From: CAYUUR01 sp052034685
GTDB taxonomy: Bacteria; Patescibacteriota; Saccharimonadia; Saccharimonadales; CAYUUR01
DNA length: 64,000 nt
Assembly: GCA_052034685.1 (NCBI GenBank)
Contig: JBPOIH010000002.1
Span: 1 to 64,000 of the forward strand
Direction: 5' to 3'
The first letter of the stretch is position 1; every line of letters starts with the position of its first letter. This document shows positions 16,053-24,346 of the stretch, in pieces. A model generated the notes under the pieces. That model was not told the DNA's origin. It saw nothing but the letters and a program-made list of their open reading frames with translations, and did no database searches. A program made the position numbers and the translations under genes.

Positions 16053-16550
16053 CTACTTGTTTAATAGTTTGGAAAAAAATCCTCGTTTTTGTTTACGAAT
16101 GTCGAGTAGCAGCCCTGATTTCAACTCTCTTCGTACAATTCCTGGTGACTGTTGCACATTCCCAGTTTTAGTTATTTCGAAGTAGTATTTCTCGTCCTGA
16201 CCAAGGATGACGCACCCGAAACTAGCGTCAGCGGTTAGTTCTTGTAGAAATGGAAGCTTCGAAAGTTGCGTCCCAATACTAATAAGTTGTTCTTCCGTAC
16301 AATTACTTTTTTGAGGCATATCAACTTTAGTATTGAGGCTTATTTTCCCGTACTTCGTAGAATCATCATAAAATGCCGTTAGTGTGTCGCTTTGATAGTG
16401 CAGTGTGACCTCGACTTGTTTCTCAAAGTTACGCTCTCTTACACAATACGTAATTGGCACTTTTGACATTGCAATAAGTAGCAGGAGATTTTGGTCTAGT
16501 TTCAAAATCTGATTAACTTGGTGCTCTAGATTATTCGACATTGTCTTCAT
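16053..16550 (-). CDS. hypothetical protein
   Basis: About 165 residues with a basic C-terminus (KQKRGFFSKLLNK) and no membrane segment. The start is uncertain: ATG at 16550 (MKTMSNN) or 16541 (MSNN). The latter is preceded at 7 bases by GATAAT, a leaderless signature seen across this window. The upstream end abuts the duplicated response-regulator fragment, so the gene sits at one edge of the presumed insertion. Confidence 0.55.
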   Translation of the reverse strand: MKTMSNNLEHQVNQILKLDQNLLLLIAMSKVPITYCVRERNFEKQVEVTLHYQSDTLTAFYDDSTKYGKISLNTKVDMPQKSNCTEEQLISIGTQLSKLPFLQELTADASFGCVILGQDEKYYFEITKTGNVQQSPGIVRRELKSGLLLDIRKQKRGFFSKLLNK

Positions 16551-16580
16551 TATCTCATAGGCAGTCGCCAAAATTGCCTA

Positions 16581-16664
16581 CGCTTCCTAAATGTTGACCG
16601 CTACATCGTCAAGGCTCACCACACACCACAACAAGTCATAGATATCGTCAAAGAACTTATCTGA
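16581..16664 (+). pseudogene. response-regulator 3' fragment (28 codons)
   Basis: Encodes the same last 27 residues as the regulator at 14508-14873, with nine synonymous codon changes and a TGA in place of TAG, and no start or upstream domain. Purely synonymous divergence means this end was under selection as part of a working gene before it became separated. Either an insertion supplied a replacement 3' end, or a tandem paralogue lost its 5' part. Confidence 0.8.
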
Positions 16665-16731
16665 TAACTTACTAGCGCAACTATCCAGCTAAAAACAAGA
16701 TTGACTGCAGCTATAGACGCGCTATTATCTG

Positions 16732-17112
16732 ATGGTGCCAAAAAACAAAACCATCTTACTTATCGAAGACGACGAAGCCATACGCGAAATGTATCGGCTC
16801 AAATTTGAGCATTTGGGCGTAGCTATTACAACAGCAGAGGACGGTAAAGAAGCGCTAAAAATTGCCCTAAAGATCAAGCCGTCTATACTCCTGCTCGACA
16901 TCAAGATCCCTACTATTGGCGGCGAAGAAGTGCTTGAAGAACTCCAAAAACACGCTTGGGCCAAAGACATGAAGGTCATCATCCTTAGCAACATCAACGA
17001 AAAAGAGGCCCCGGCCAAACTCCGTGAGCTCCACTACGACCGTTATATGGTCAAAGCACACTTTACGCCAGCAAAGGTAGTAGCCGCAGTAGCTGAAGTT
17101 ATTGCCGAGTAG
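16732..17112 (+). CDS. single-domain response regulator (CheY-like)
   Basis: A 126-residue receiver domain. The acidic pair is LLIEDDEA, the phospho-Asp is in ILLLDIKIP (near residue 55), Ser replaces Thr in VIILSN, and Lys is in YMVKAHF. There is no output domain. A TATTAT box lies just upstream; the ATG at 16732 or the GTG at 16735 (6 bases after the box, as in the leaderless genes) could start it. It is about 70 bases downstream of a fragment of another regulator, so regulator genes cluster here. Confidence 0.9.
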   Translation: MVPKNKTILLIEDDEAIREMYRLKFEHLGVAITTAEDGKEALKIALKIKPSILLLDIKIPTIGGEEVLEELQKHAWAKDMKVIILSNINEKEAPAKLRELHYDRYMVKAHFTPAKVVAAVAEVIAE

Positions 17113-17224
17113 TTTATTGCCAAGCCGCCAACAGCGTGCTAGAGTGTACCATCATGCATATACATAAGCGTACAACCAAGACCAAGGTATCGTCCTAGCT
17201 GGTTCAGCGCGTCACTAAATACGA

Positions 17225-17250
17225 CCCCCGCTCATCCAGCGGGGGTTTTT
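17225..17250 (+). terminator. rho-independent terminator
   Basis: CCCCCGCT, a 5-base loop, AGCGGGGG and five T. It lies about 110 bases after the response-regulator stop on the plus strand. Confidence 0.85.
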
Positions 17251-17317
17251 GTTGTCTGCACAGAAGCCTCACTTAGGACCAAACCAAGACATATATCACC
17301 TAAATTGAGACCTAATC

Positions 17318-17713
17318 ATGAGACCGTTTATTACACAATCAGAGCTACTGCCCAGCCAGGACAGAGAAACCCTCGCAACGCACGAGCTAGTAGAAGCCGC
17401 AGGGCGCCCACTTATGGTGTTCCGTCAGAACGGCTGGGATAGCTACTATAACGAATGTCAGGTAGAACCCAGGCGCGTCCTACTCACCACCAGTGTTCAG
17501 CTGGTGGCAATCCCCGATGCTGGGCATCTACATATAGAACCGTGCTTTAGAGGCACATACATTACCCTCAGCGGCATACACGTTCCGTCTGGTGACGAGT
17601 ACGTTTTTGGCATGCGGCCAGAACTTGGCTTTTCGTTTGAGCCAGTTCATATTGATGCAGTGACAGCCTGGCGAGAAATAGACAACACTATCGCTCTTGA
17701 AACGAGTGAGTAG
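17318..17713 (+). CDS. hypothetical protein
   Basis: A 131-residue soluble protein, strand-rich in the middle (RVLLTTSVQLVAIPDAGHLH), with no signal peptide, membrane helix or metal motif. It lies alone between a terminator and the convergent minus-strand transport operon. No family is recognised. Confidence 0.6.
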   Translation: MRPFITQSELLPSQDRETLATHELVEAAGRPLMVFRQNGWDSYYNECQVEPRRVLLTTSVQLVAIPDAGHLHIEPCFRGTYITLSGIHVPSGDEYVFGMRPELGFSFEPVHIDAVTAWREIDNTIALETSE

Positions 17714-17726
17714 AGAACACTCCAAC

Positions 17727-18026
17727 CTAGTCTGGCTGGACTGATCTACTCCTCAGGTAGCCTATGCAAACTCCCAGCCCGAGTGCAATAGTAATGTAAT
17801 ACGCCAAGCCAGCGCGAAGTTCTATGGACACTTTGTAACCGTCTGTGACTGGTACCTTGGCAAGTTCAAGTAATTGTAATGGCCCGATTGCTACAATTTC
17901 ATTCCCCGATGCGCTGGCCTGCGTCGAGCCCAAAACTGTCAATGCAAAGAAAATCAATGCAGCGAACAGTAGTGCCCCGATAATGCTGGTTGTGAGCGCT
18001 TTATATTGTTTTGATCTATCTAACAT
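17727..18026 (-). CDS. small membrane protein, last gene of transport operon
   Basis: A 99-residue protein with two transmembrane helices (TTSIIGALLFAALIFFALTVL and YYITIALGLGVCIGYL) joined by an exported loop of about 35 residues. AAAGGAG lies 8 bases upstream of the ATG, and it overlaps the end of the permease gene by 11 bases, so it belongs to the same operon. By position it may be an accessory or immunity subunit of the exporter; that is inference. Confidence 0.65.
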   Translation of the reverse strand: MLDRSKQYKALTTSIIGALLFAALIFFALTVLGSTQASASGNEIVAIGPLQLLELAKVPVTDGYKVSIELRAGLAYYITIALGLGVCIGYLRSRSVQPD

Positions 18027-19335
18027 ATCCGTAACTCCTTTGTCGTTTTAATTCTATCAACCATACAACACCCTCAAACATGACTGCTAGCAACACAAAG
18101 CCCAGTACCTGCCCAGGTAGGGGAAAATATTTTCCCATGACAAGGAGGCAGACGTACAACAAGCAGCCTCCGGCAATTACCGATAACAGTTGTCCGCCCG
18201 TATTATCTGGCGTGGAGGCAAATAGGCTGCCAGACAAAATGCCAATCGCCACAGCGAGCGATTGGAGTGCAATATAGGTAAAAATCATCCATAGCGGATC
18301 CCTGAGCGTAGCAAGCACAACAAAGAGGAGCGGTAAGCCCAGCAGTACGCTGAGTAACCTCAGCGATTGCAACTGCACCCGTACTAGGCTTCCCACTCCA
18401 CTAAGATGTGCTTCTAACGATTTATACTTTCTAAAGGTGATGCGCGCATCGCAAAACACTGCCATAGTCATAAACGCAATCAGGTGCAAACAGTCTTCTA
18501 CTGATATAGTTGCTGGGTTTTTTCTCATAAACAAAGCAGCTATACATAAGACAATGAGACTAAACACGAACGACGTCTGAGACTTTTTGTTGCGCAAGAA
18601 CTTGATAGCGAACCAGAAATGCACGATGCAAAACTGTGGCCAACGCAGCCATACAGCCGGTAATCGGGCTCGGTACATGTACCGTTGCAAAAAAACAGCC
18701 GACAGAACTGCAATTAAAAGACAAACACCACACAGTAGGTACACATAGTTGAGCATGGCTATGTTAGATTGCGTAATGAATACCTTGTTTATTATGCGCC
18801 CCATACCGTATACCACTAGCCCAAAACTCGCGAACTTTAGGAAGAAGTAGCGCGTATAGGTAGCCGTTACTAAAGCCAGGCAACTAAAACAACCGAGTGC
18901 CAAAGTCAGCATAGTAAACACACTTGAAACTGAGTTAACACCAGCAATGTAAAGCGCTGCAGGCATGAGGAAAATATAGCCAACAACGGCGAGTAGAAGC
19001 GCAGAGATATTGTGAAGTAAGTACCTTTTAGGTCGAGATACTGGCAGCAGTGCGAGTACTTTAAGTGAGTTATTGTTTCGCAGTTCCACCATGCCGCTTG
19101 CACCAAAGGAAAATAAGACCAATCCAGTAACCAGGAAGCCGAAGATTGTAATCATCGCTAGTACAAGACCCTGCGGTAGATCGCCACTAATCCCCATTGT
19201 CCGTATAAACTCACGTGCACAAAACCCAAGTACGCCCGCAGCAATACAGCTAAATCCAAGCTTATAGGCGGCCGCCTGAGCTGGAGATGAGGCGTTTGCA
19301 CCAAAGGTACTAATGATTACCGTTCGTAGAAGCAT
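18016..19335 (-). CDS. ABC transporter permease
   Basis: A 439-residue polytopic protein with 10-12 predicted membrane helices, encoded directly after an ABC ATPase. The ATG at 19335 follows the ATPase stop by one base with GGAAG upstream; the longer start at 19353 would overlap the ATPase gene. A cytoplasmic ELRNNNSLKVLALLPVSRPK loop resembles the coupling region of ABC-2 type exporters. It fits a YydJ-like or bacteriocin-type exporter subunit. Confidence 0.8.
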   Translation of the reverse strand: MLLRTVIISTFGANASSPAQAAAYKLGFSCIAAGVLGFCAREFIRTMGISGDLPQGLVLAMITIFGFLVTGLVLFSFGASGMVELRNNNSLKVLALLPVSRPKRYLLHNISALLLAVVGYIFLMPAALYIAGVNSVSSVFTMLTLALGCFSCLALVTATYTRYFFLKFASFGLVVYGMGRIINKVFITQSNIAMLNYVYLLCGVCLLIAVLSAVFLQRYMYRARLPAVWLRWPQFCIVHFWFAIKFLRNKKSQTSFVFSLIVLCIAALFMRKNPATISVEDCLHLIAFMTMAVFCDARITFRKYKSLEAHLSGVGSLVRVQLQSLRLLSVLLGLPLLFVVLATLRDPLWMIFTYIALQSLAVAIGILSGSLFASTPDNTGGQLLSVIAGGCLLYVCLLVMGKYFPLPGQVLGFVLLAVMFEGVVWLIELKRQRSYGYVR

Positions 19336-19336
19336 G

Positions 19337-20065
19337 CTAATCTTCCAGCCCATATACTTGTTTGAATTTGTTTTCTAAACTCCCATGATCAGCTAGAACA
19401 TTCGCTGTGTCGTCAGCGTAGACTAACCTTCCAGCATGTATCATCAATGTCTGGTCAGAAAATCTTTCTGCCCACCATAGATCATGCGTAGATGCCAGCA
19501 CGCTACCCTGATTGTTTACAAAATCCTTCATAAGACGTTCCACTTGAATGATTGCCACTGGGTCAAGTCCATTGCGGAGCTCATCAACAATCAAAACTTT
19601 TGGTTGATGTGCCAGTGCAGCGATAATTTGCAGTTTCTTCTTATTTCCATGACTAAGGGACCCGATCTGTAAGCGCCGATTCTTAAAATCTAATTGGTCG
19701 CAAAGTTGATTAATGCGTTTGTCAACCCCACGGCCGTAGATGTCAGAGAGCAAAACAAAAAACTCATCAGCGCAAAGTTCTGGTATTACCCAGTTATCAT
19801 CGTCAGGGATAAACCCCATAATCGAATTGATACGTTTTTGGGTTTTAAAGGACGATTCTATGCCGCAGATCCTAACGCGCCCACTATACGCCGATATTAA
19901 TCCCACCACTGCTTCAATAAGCGTTGTTTTACCGCTGCCGTTCGCACCGACAAGGCAAGTTACCTTGCCCTTTTGTAGCCGCACATTATCGACTTGTAGG
20001 GTGAAGTTCTTGCTCCGGTTAATAGTGAGGTTCTCGATCACTAAAACATTACTACTTTGTCTCAT
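19337..20065 (-). CDS. ABC transporter ATP-binding protein
   Basis: A 242-residue ATPase. Walker A is GANGSGKTT (about residues 39-47), a divergent signature is IGSLSHGNKKKLQ, Walker B is VLIVDELRNG, and the switch His is in ASTHDLWW. Usual length for an exporter ATPase. The ATG overlaps the stop of the upstream metalloprotease gene by four bases and the permease follows immediately. It most likely powers export of the small peptide encoded at 20909-21106 or gives immunity to it. Confidence 0.92.
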   Translation of the reverse strand: MRQSSNVLVIENLTINRSKNFTLQVDNVRLQKGKVTCLVGANGSGKTTLIEAVVGLISAYSGRVRICGIESSFKTQKRINSIMGFIPDDDNWVIPELCADEFFVLLSDIYGRGVDKRINQLCDQLDFKNRRLQIGSLSHGNKKKLQIIAALAHQPKVLIVDELRNGLDPVAIIQVERLMKDFVNNQGSVLASTHDLWWAERFSDQTLMIHAGRLVYADDTANVLADHGSLENKFKQVYGLED

Positions 20066-20907
20066 GATGCTTTGCTCCTGTTAGAAACGAGCTTCATAAG
20101 TTGCTTCCCGTCACCATAGAACGGCAGCCAGCTCGAGAAATGAAACGCCATACACACATACCCCACCAATAGCGCCTCAGAACCGACTACCAAGCCTACG
20201 CCAAGCGCTATGCCGTAGCATAGGAGCGCGCCTCCGAGTGGACCCAATAAAGAAGATAGCAGCTCGTTGCGCGGACTTAGTGGCTTGTGTAGAATGCCGA
20301 TTCTCAAACCACGCCGTATAAGTACTCGATGCGTCTGAGAATTTGCAAAGAAACTGTGAATGTACTCATGTAAAGAAAGAGAAGCTATGACGGTAACATT
20401 AAACTGTACGTACAGCATAATAATCTTGTTCGCATTAAATAATCCAGTACCGTACATGAGAAAACTTACAAAAAGTGACGCCAAAACAACCGGGAGTGAC
20501 GCCAGGATTACCATCTGCAGAATGCCGTCAAAATCCGCACTACCCCGCGACGACCGTCCTCTGGTTGGCAGCCGATACAGAATAACTCGCAGACGGTACT
20601 CATATCTTTTAAGATCGAGTATCTTGCCTCGACGAATTGACAAGCCAGCAATAGTGTCAAGAAAAGATATTATCTCATCAAGCTCTTCGCCTTTTATTTT
20701 GAGATCATTTGCCTTTCTCAACCAGGCATCACCTTGTGCTCCATTGCTCAGCAAGGTAATCAGTTCTGCTGCTCGAGATTCCATAATGTGATGTCTTCCT
20801 GTGGCATCATCTGCGAGCACCTTGCCCTTGATACGCAAACCAGCAGAGAGCGACAATACGTCACTCTCTGCAAATGCACCCGTACTGGCGAGTAAACAGC
20901 TGTCCAT
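20062..20907 (-). CDS. membrane M50-like metalloprotease with PqqD-like N-terminus
   Basis: A 281-residue protein. Residues about 1-90 resemble a PqqD-like or winged-helix domain as found in peptide-modification clusters. The rest has five or six membrane helices. The first pair is followed by SLHEYIHSFF (HExxH zinc motif, near residue 178), and later come LGPLGGALL and a membrane-embedded WLPFYGDGKQLMK, where an M50 third-ligand Asp would be expected. This matches YydH-like membrane proteases. It lies between a small-peptide gene and ABC exporter genes, so its likely job is to cleave that peptide. Confidence 0.75.
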   Translation of the reverse strand: MDSCLLASTGAFAESDVLSLSAGLRIKGKVLADDATGRHHIMESRAAELITLLSNGAQGDAWLRKANDLKIKGEELDEIISFLDTIAGLSIRRGKILDLKRYEYRLRVILYRLPTRGRSSRGSADFDGILQMVILASLPVVLASLFVSFLMYGTGLFNANKIIMLYVQFNVTVIASLSLHEYIHSFFANSQTHRVLIRRGLRIGILHKPLSPRNELLSSLLGPLGGALLCYGIALGVGLVVGSEALLVGYVCMAFHFSSWLPFYGDGKQLMKLVSNRSKAS

Positions 20908-20908
20908 A

Positions 20909-21106
20909 TTAGCGACAGTAAATTGTTACTCTTCCGCGAAGCCACTCGGTTGATACTTTTCGTACTCCTCGCCAACCACATAAAATGGTTGCTGCGGCTA
21001 CGACACCACCAAGCGCTATACAAAACGCTAAAGCTGCGACAATTACCGCAGCCTCTTTGACTTCATAGTCGGCCAATTGGTCGGCTACAATCATTTGTTT
21101 TGTCAT
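20909..21106 (-). CDS. candidate precursor peptide (bacteriocin/RiPP-like)
   Basis: A 65-residue peptide: an acidic leader-like N-terminus (MTKQMIVADQLADYEVKEAA), a hydrophobic helix with a GG (ALAFCIALGGVVAAATILCG) and a basic C-terminus with Trp and Cys. It is the first gene of a five-gene operon, with AGGAGGGTG upstream and a near-consensus promoter at 21145-21173. The metalloprotease gene begins one base after its stop. Size, position and partners suggest a precursor that is cut by the membrane protease and exported by the ABC pair. A small membrane regulator of the protease is the alternative. Confidence 0.65.
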   Translation of the reverse strand: MTKQMIVADQLADYEVKEAAVIVAALAFCIALGGVVAAATILCGWRGVRKVSTEWLRGRVTIYCR

Positions 21107-21144
21107 GTTATTAGCACCCTCCTATTTAGTTAATAACACGCTCA

Positions 21145-21173
21145 TATTTACCGCCGTTTTTTACACGCGTCAA
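21145..21173 (-). promoter_or_regulatory. promoter of the peptide-export operon
   Basis: TTGACG (21168-21173), 17 bases, TAAATA (21145-21150) on the minus strand. The leader to the peptide ATG is about 35 bases and holds an AGGAGGG ribosome site. The remaining 21174-21368 interval has no gene that I can support. Confidence 0.7.
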
Positions 21174-21368
21174 GGGCTAATTTTTCTTGCTTTTCATCTC
21201 TGTTATGCTACGCTAACATTGTTCGAAGCTGTGCCAAAATTCTGAACTAACATACTGCCCACACAATGCTCTCTGTTGCAAGTAAAATTTGGCTCAAAAT
21301 TTGCTCTTTTCCCATAGTATTTACATTAACGATGTAGAAAATACTTGGTGCGATGATTTAAAAACAAA

Positions 21369-21397
21369 TTGAGTTAGTTGCAAACATCACCTACAAT
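21369..21397 (+). promoter_or_regulatory. leaderless promoter of response regulator-murD
   Basis: TTGAGT (21369-21374), 17 bases, TACAAT (21392-21397), then six bases to the ATG at 21404. No ribosome site fits between, so the mRNA probably begins at the start codon. Confidence 0.7.
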
Positions 21398-21403
21398 TAG
21401 TGC

Positions 21404-21775
21404 ATGTCAGTCAAAATCGCCATTATTGAAGACGATCAAGCGATTTCTCAAATGTACCGTATTAAGTTTGAGGCGGAAGGTTATAGTGTGGAAACCGCCG
21501 AAAACGGCAAGCTCGGGCTAGAACTCTGTGAAAAGATGCGCCCAGAGATCATACTGCTCGACCTGATGATGCCAGAAATGACCGGAGACGTCATGCTCGA
21601 CAAACTCCGTAAAACCACCTGGGGCAAAAGCATCAAGGTTGTTATCCTTACCAACATGGGCGAACAAGAAATTCCTGAAAGCGTCAAAAAGCTTGGTGTT
21701 TCTGCGGTAATCCTCAAGGCCGATATGACGCCGCGCCAGGTTGCAGAACTCGTCAAAAAACAACTCGGAAACTAA
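21404..21775 (+). CDS. single-domain response regulator (CheY-like)
   Basis: A 123-residue receiver: IIEDDQA acidic pair, phospho-Asp in ILLDLMMP (near residue 52), Thr in VVILTN, Lys in VILKADM. There is no output domain. murD starts five bases after its stop, so the pair is probably one transcript, linking a signalling protein with a peptidoglycan enzyme. It is the third intact receiver-only regulator in the window. Confidence 0.92.
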   Translation: MSVKIAIIEDDQAISQMYRIKFEAEGYSVETAENGKLGLELCEKMRPEIILLDLMMPEMTGDVMLDKLRKTTWGKSIKVVILTNMGEQEIPESVKKLGVSAVILKADMTPRQVAELVKKQLGN

Positions 21776-21779
21776 CAAC

Positions 21780-23111
21780 ATGAAGATTGCTATCCTTGGC
21801 TTTGCTAGTCAGGGCCGTGCCGCCTACGAATATTGGAAGAGCCCTGATAACCAGATAACCATCTGTGATTCACGCGATTCAATTGATATACCTGATGATA
21901 CGACGCCACAACTTGGGGCAGATTATCTGCAAGGTCTAGACCAGTTTGATCTGATTGTGCGGGGAGCACCAATTATCCACCCACGCGACATAATTGCAGC
22001 AAACTCACCGGAGATTGTAGCCAAGGTCACGTCTGCAACCAATGAGTTCTTCCGCGTGTGCCCAAGCAAAAATATCATCGGCGTGACCGGTACCAAGGGC
22101 AAAGGTACGACATCTACACTGATTGCCCGCTTGCTAGAAGCTGCTGGCAAAAAGGTGCATTTGGGCGGCAACATCGGCATACCGCCGCTTGATATGCTGA
22201 AGGGCAACATCCAGCCAGAAGATTGGGTCGTGCTAGAACTAGCCAACTACCAACTGATTGACCTTAAATACTCCCCCGCAACTGCAGTCTGCTTGATGGT
22301 TGTGCCTGAACACCTTGATTGGCATACTGACATGGAAGAATACGTAGAGTCAAAACAACAGCTATTTAAGTATCAGACGCACGAAGACCGCGCAATTTAT
22401 AACCGCAATAACCAGTATTCGCAAGATGTCGTCAGCGTATCTATGGCAGCCAAGCAATCATATGAAGTGCCAGGGCCGGGAGCAGAACCAACCGAACGCA
22501 GAGGCGCATATGTAATGGATGACCTCGTATACATGGACAATGTGGCAGTTTGTCACACCGGTGACGTCAAGCTACTTGGCCGGCATAACCTCGAAAACGT
22601 TTGTGCTGCTCTGGCAACAACCTGGGAGCTTATCAACCAAGACGCAAGTTTATTTAAACAAGTGGTGAGCGAATTCAGCGGGTTAGAGCATCGTTTAGAG
22701 CTCGTCCGTGAACTAGACGGCGTCAAGTACTACGACGATTCTTTTGGGACAACACCAGAGACCGCAACGGTGGCAATCCAGGCTTTTGAGCAACCCAAAG
22801 TTATAATTCTAGGTGGATCAGACAAAGGCGCAACCTATGATGAACTGGCCCACGCCGTGGCATCAAACAATGTTAAGCATGTAGTACTCATCGGCAAAAC
22901 TGGGCCAGCAATCAAGGCAGCATTACAAACAGCTGGCTTTGATGACATCAGTGACGGCGGCGAATCCATGCCAGAGATTGTAGCAACAGCACAACGCCTC
23001 GCTGAACCCGGAGATATTGTGTTGTTATCTACGGCTTGTGCAAGTTTTGATATGTTTGAAAACTATCAGGACCGAGGCGAACAGTTCAAGCGCGCGGCTC
23101 AATCTCTGTAA
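21780..23111 (+). CDS. murD: UDP-N-acetylmuramoylalanine--D-glutamate ligase
   Basis: A 443-residue Mur ligase adding D-Glu to UDP-MurNAc-L-Ala in the cytoplasmic stage of peptidoglycan synthesis. It has the N-terminal Rossmann-like domain (MKIAILGFASQGRAAYEYW), the ATP loop GVTGTKGKGTTST (about 105-117), central His and Lys sites (PEHLDWHTD, and the YVESKQ stretch that usually carries the carbamylated Lys), and the C-terminal domain (YYDDSFGTTPETATVA, ILGGSDKGATYDE, STACASFDMF). The start at 21780 is set by the MurD N-terminus; a longer frame to 21741 overlaps the regulator gene. Its 3' end overlaps convergent murI by 26 bases. Confidence 0.95.
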   Translation: MKIAILGFASQGRAAYEYWKSPDNQITICDSRDSIDIPDDTTPQLGADYLQGLDQFDLIVRGAPIIHPRDIIAANSPEIVAKVTSATNEFFRVCPSKNIIGVTGTKGKGTTSTLIARLLEAAGKKVHLGGNIGIPPLDMLKGNIQPEDWVVLELANYQLIDLKYSPATAVCLMVVPEHLDWHTDMEEYVESKQQLFKYQTHEDRAIYNRNNQYSQDVVSVSMAAKQSYEVPGPGAEPTERRGAYVMDDLVYMDNVAVCHTGDVKLLGRHNLENVCAALATTWELINQDASLFKQVVSEFSGLEHRLELVRELDGVKYYDDSFGTTPETATVAIQAFEQPKVIILGGSDKGATYDELAHAVASNNVKHVVLIGKTGPAIKAALQTAGFDDISDGGESMPEIVATAQRLAEPGDIVLLSTACASFDMFENYQDRGEQFKRAAQSL

Positions 23112-23745
23112 GTAAACGTTCTACCTGACGCACTACAGCTGCTTCTGGTTGGACTACAATTGCCTTGTTGCCTACTGCTGCTTTTATCTCTTCTTCTATC
23201 CAGTGGTAATGTGTGCAGCCAAGCACGATAACATCAGCACCTGCCTGCAGGGCTGATTCCAAACCTGTGTCAATGTGTTGTCTGTTAATGAGGTTGTTTT
23301 CTATCAGATAGGACCAGTTACTGCAATCAGGCTCAATAACAGTGATACCCTCTGCGTACTCTTGTTTGAGCCAAGCATACCGCGGACTAGCCAGCGTTGT
23401 TGGTGTGGCGCAGACTGCAATCACTTTGGTCTTTGTCGATGCAACGGCCGGCTTGACCATTGGCTCTACCGCAACAAGCGGGACAGGAATAATGGTTCTG
23501 AGCTCTTCAATCAGCGTCGTGCTAACAGTGTTGCAGGCAACCACAATGACGTCACAGCCATCAGCAGCCAAGCTTTGTAGTATTGGCACAACAAAGCCTT
23601 TTATCTCTTCTGGGGTACGCGTTGCATACGGCACGTGTTCGACGTCATTACGGAACAGGACCTGATGTTCGGGCAAAGCTGCTTCAATCGCGTTGGCAAC
23701 TGACTTGCCGCCAACCCCAGAATCAAACACACCTATCTTAGACAT
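23086..23745 (-). CDS. murI: glutamate racemase
   Basis: A 219-residue racemase that makes D-Glu for MurD. Both catalytic Cys are present: VVACNTVS (near residue 72) and LGCTHYHW (near 180). The N-terminal IGVFDSGVGG motif is typical, which favours the ATG at 23745 over earlier ones at 23751 and 23772. It is shorter than most MurI proteins (about 260) but has all the core motifs. It overlaps the upstream phosphoribosyltransferase gene slightly and ends inside convergent murD, so the D-Glu-making and D-Glu-using genes sit tail to tail. Confidence 0.93.
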   Translation of the reverse strand: MSKIGVFDSGVGGKSVANAIEAALPEHQVLFRNDVEHVPYATRTPEEIKGFVVPILQSLAADGCDVIVVACNTVSTTLIEELRTIIPVPLVAVEPMVKPAVASTKTKVIAVCATPTTLASPRYAWLKQEYAEGITVIEPDCSNWSYLIENNLINRQHIDTGLESALQAGADVIVLGCTHYHWIEEEIKAAVGNKAIVVQPEAAVVRQVERLLTEIEPRA

Positions 23746-24346
23746 TTGCATACCGCCATAACTCTGAGTCATCCGGTAGCATATTGGGGATGGATAATAC
23801 TTCTAGTGTATGCAAACGCAACCGAGACGCGTCTGATTGTAGTAAGGCCGGGTCACCACGATGCGCAATACTGAAGAAATCAATATCTTTACCAGTCATC
23901 TCTTCCATTGCCAGCATACCGTTCAGCGAAGTGAACTTAGTGCTGAAATCGTCAACCATAACAATACGCTGTGCCGCGGCAAGCGCACGCCTATCATTTG
24001 CGCGCAGTGGAGAAAAGCGCTTGATGCCGCGCAGCGCGTCTTCTTTACGAAAGTATAATACGGGTATGCGGTACGTGGGAGCCAGCTCATCACTCAGTCC
24101 TTCAGCAAACCGCGTGCCACCATTAGGAATACCACAGATGTAGTCAACGTCAGACAGATCGGGAACTTCTTCAATAACTTGCGCTTTCATACGGCGCACC
24201 GTCCGCATAAAGAACGGACTTCCTTGCACAATTCGGTCGGCTTCTAGTTTGTTATTTGCCGCTTCGCCACTGGCAAATGGCTCGTCTGTCACAGGATCAC
24301 GACGCTCAAGACACGTTACGAGCAGTTCCTCGCGAAAACTAAGCAT
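23738..24346 (-). CDS. phosphoribosyltransferase family protein
   Basis: A 202-residue type I phosphoribosyltransferase. The PRPP loop is IVMVDDFSTKFTSL (about 130-143), and an early ICGIPNGGTRFAEGL matches the OPRTase-type substrate region. It resembles orotate phosphoribosyltransferase in layout, but the PRPP motif is not the usual EDVVTTG form, so pyrE is not assigned. It overlaps the end of folD by eight bases and murI by a few bases, forming a folD-PRTase-murI operon. A nucleotide salvage role is inferred. Confidence 0.75.
   Translation of the reverse strand: MLSFREELLVTCLERRDPVTDEPFASGEAANNKLEADRIVQGSPFFMRTVRRMKAQVIEEVPDLSDVDYICGIPNGGTRFAEGLSDELAPTYRIPVLYFRKEDALRGIKRFSPLRANDRRALAAAQRIVMVDDFSTKFTSLNGMLAMEEMTGKDIDFFSIAHRGDPALLQSDASRLRLHTLEVLSIPNMLPDDSELWRYANV

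Noticed and set aside
20760..21023. Alternative 87-codon frame over the candidate precursor peptide
   Set aside because: It overlaps both the peptide and protease genes in another frame and lacks the AGGAGGG site that serves the 65-residue frame.
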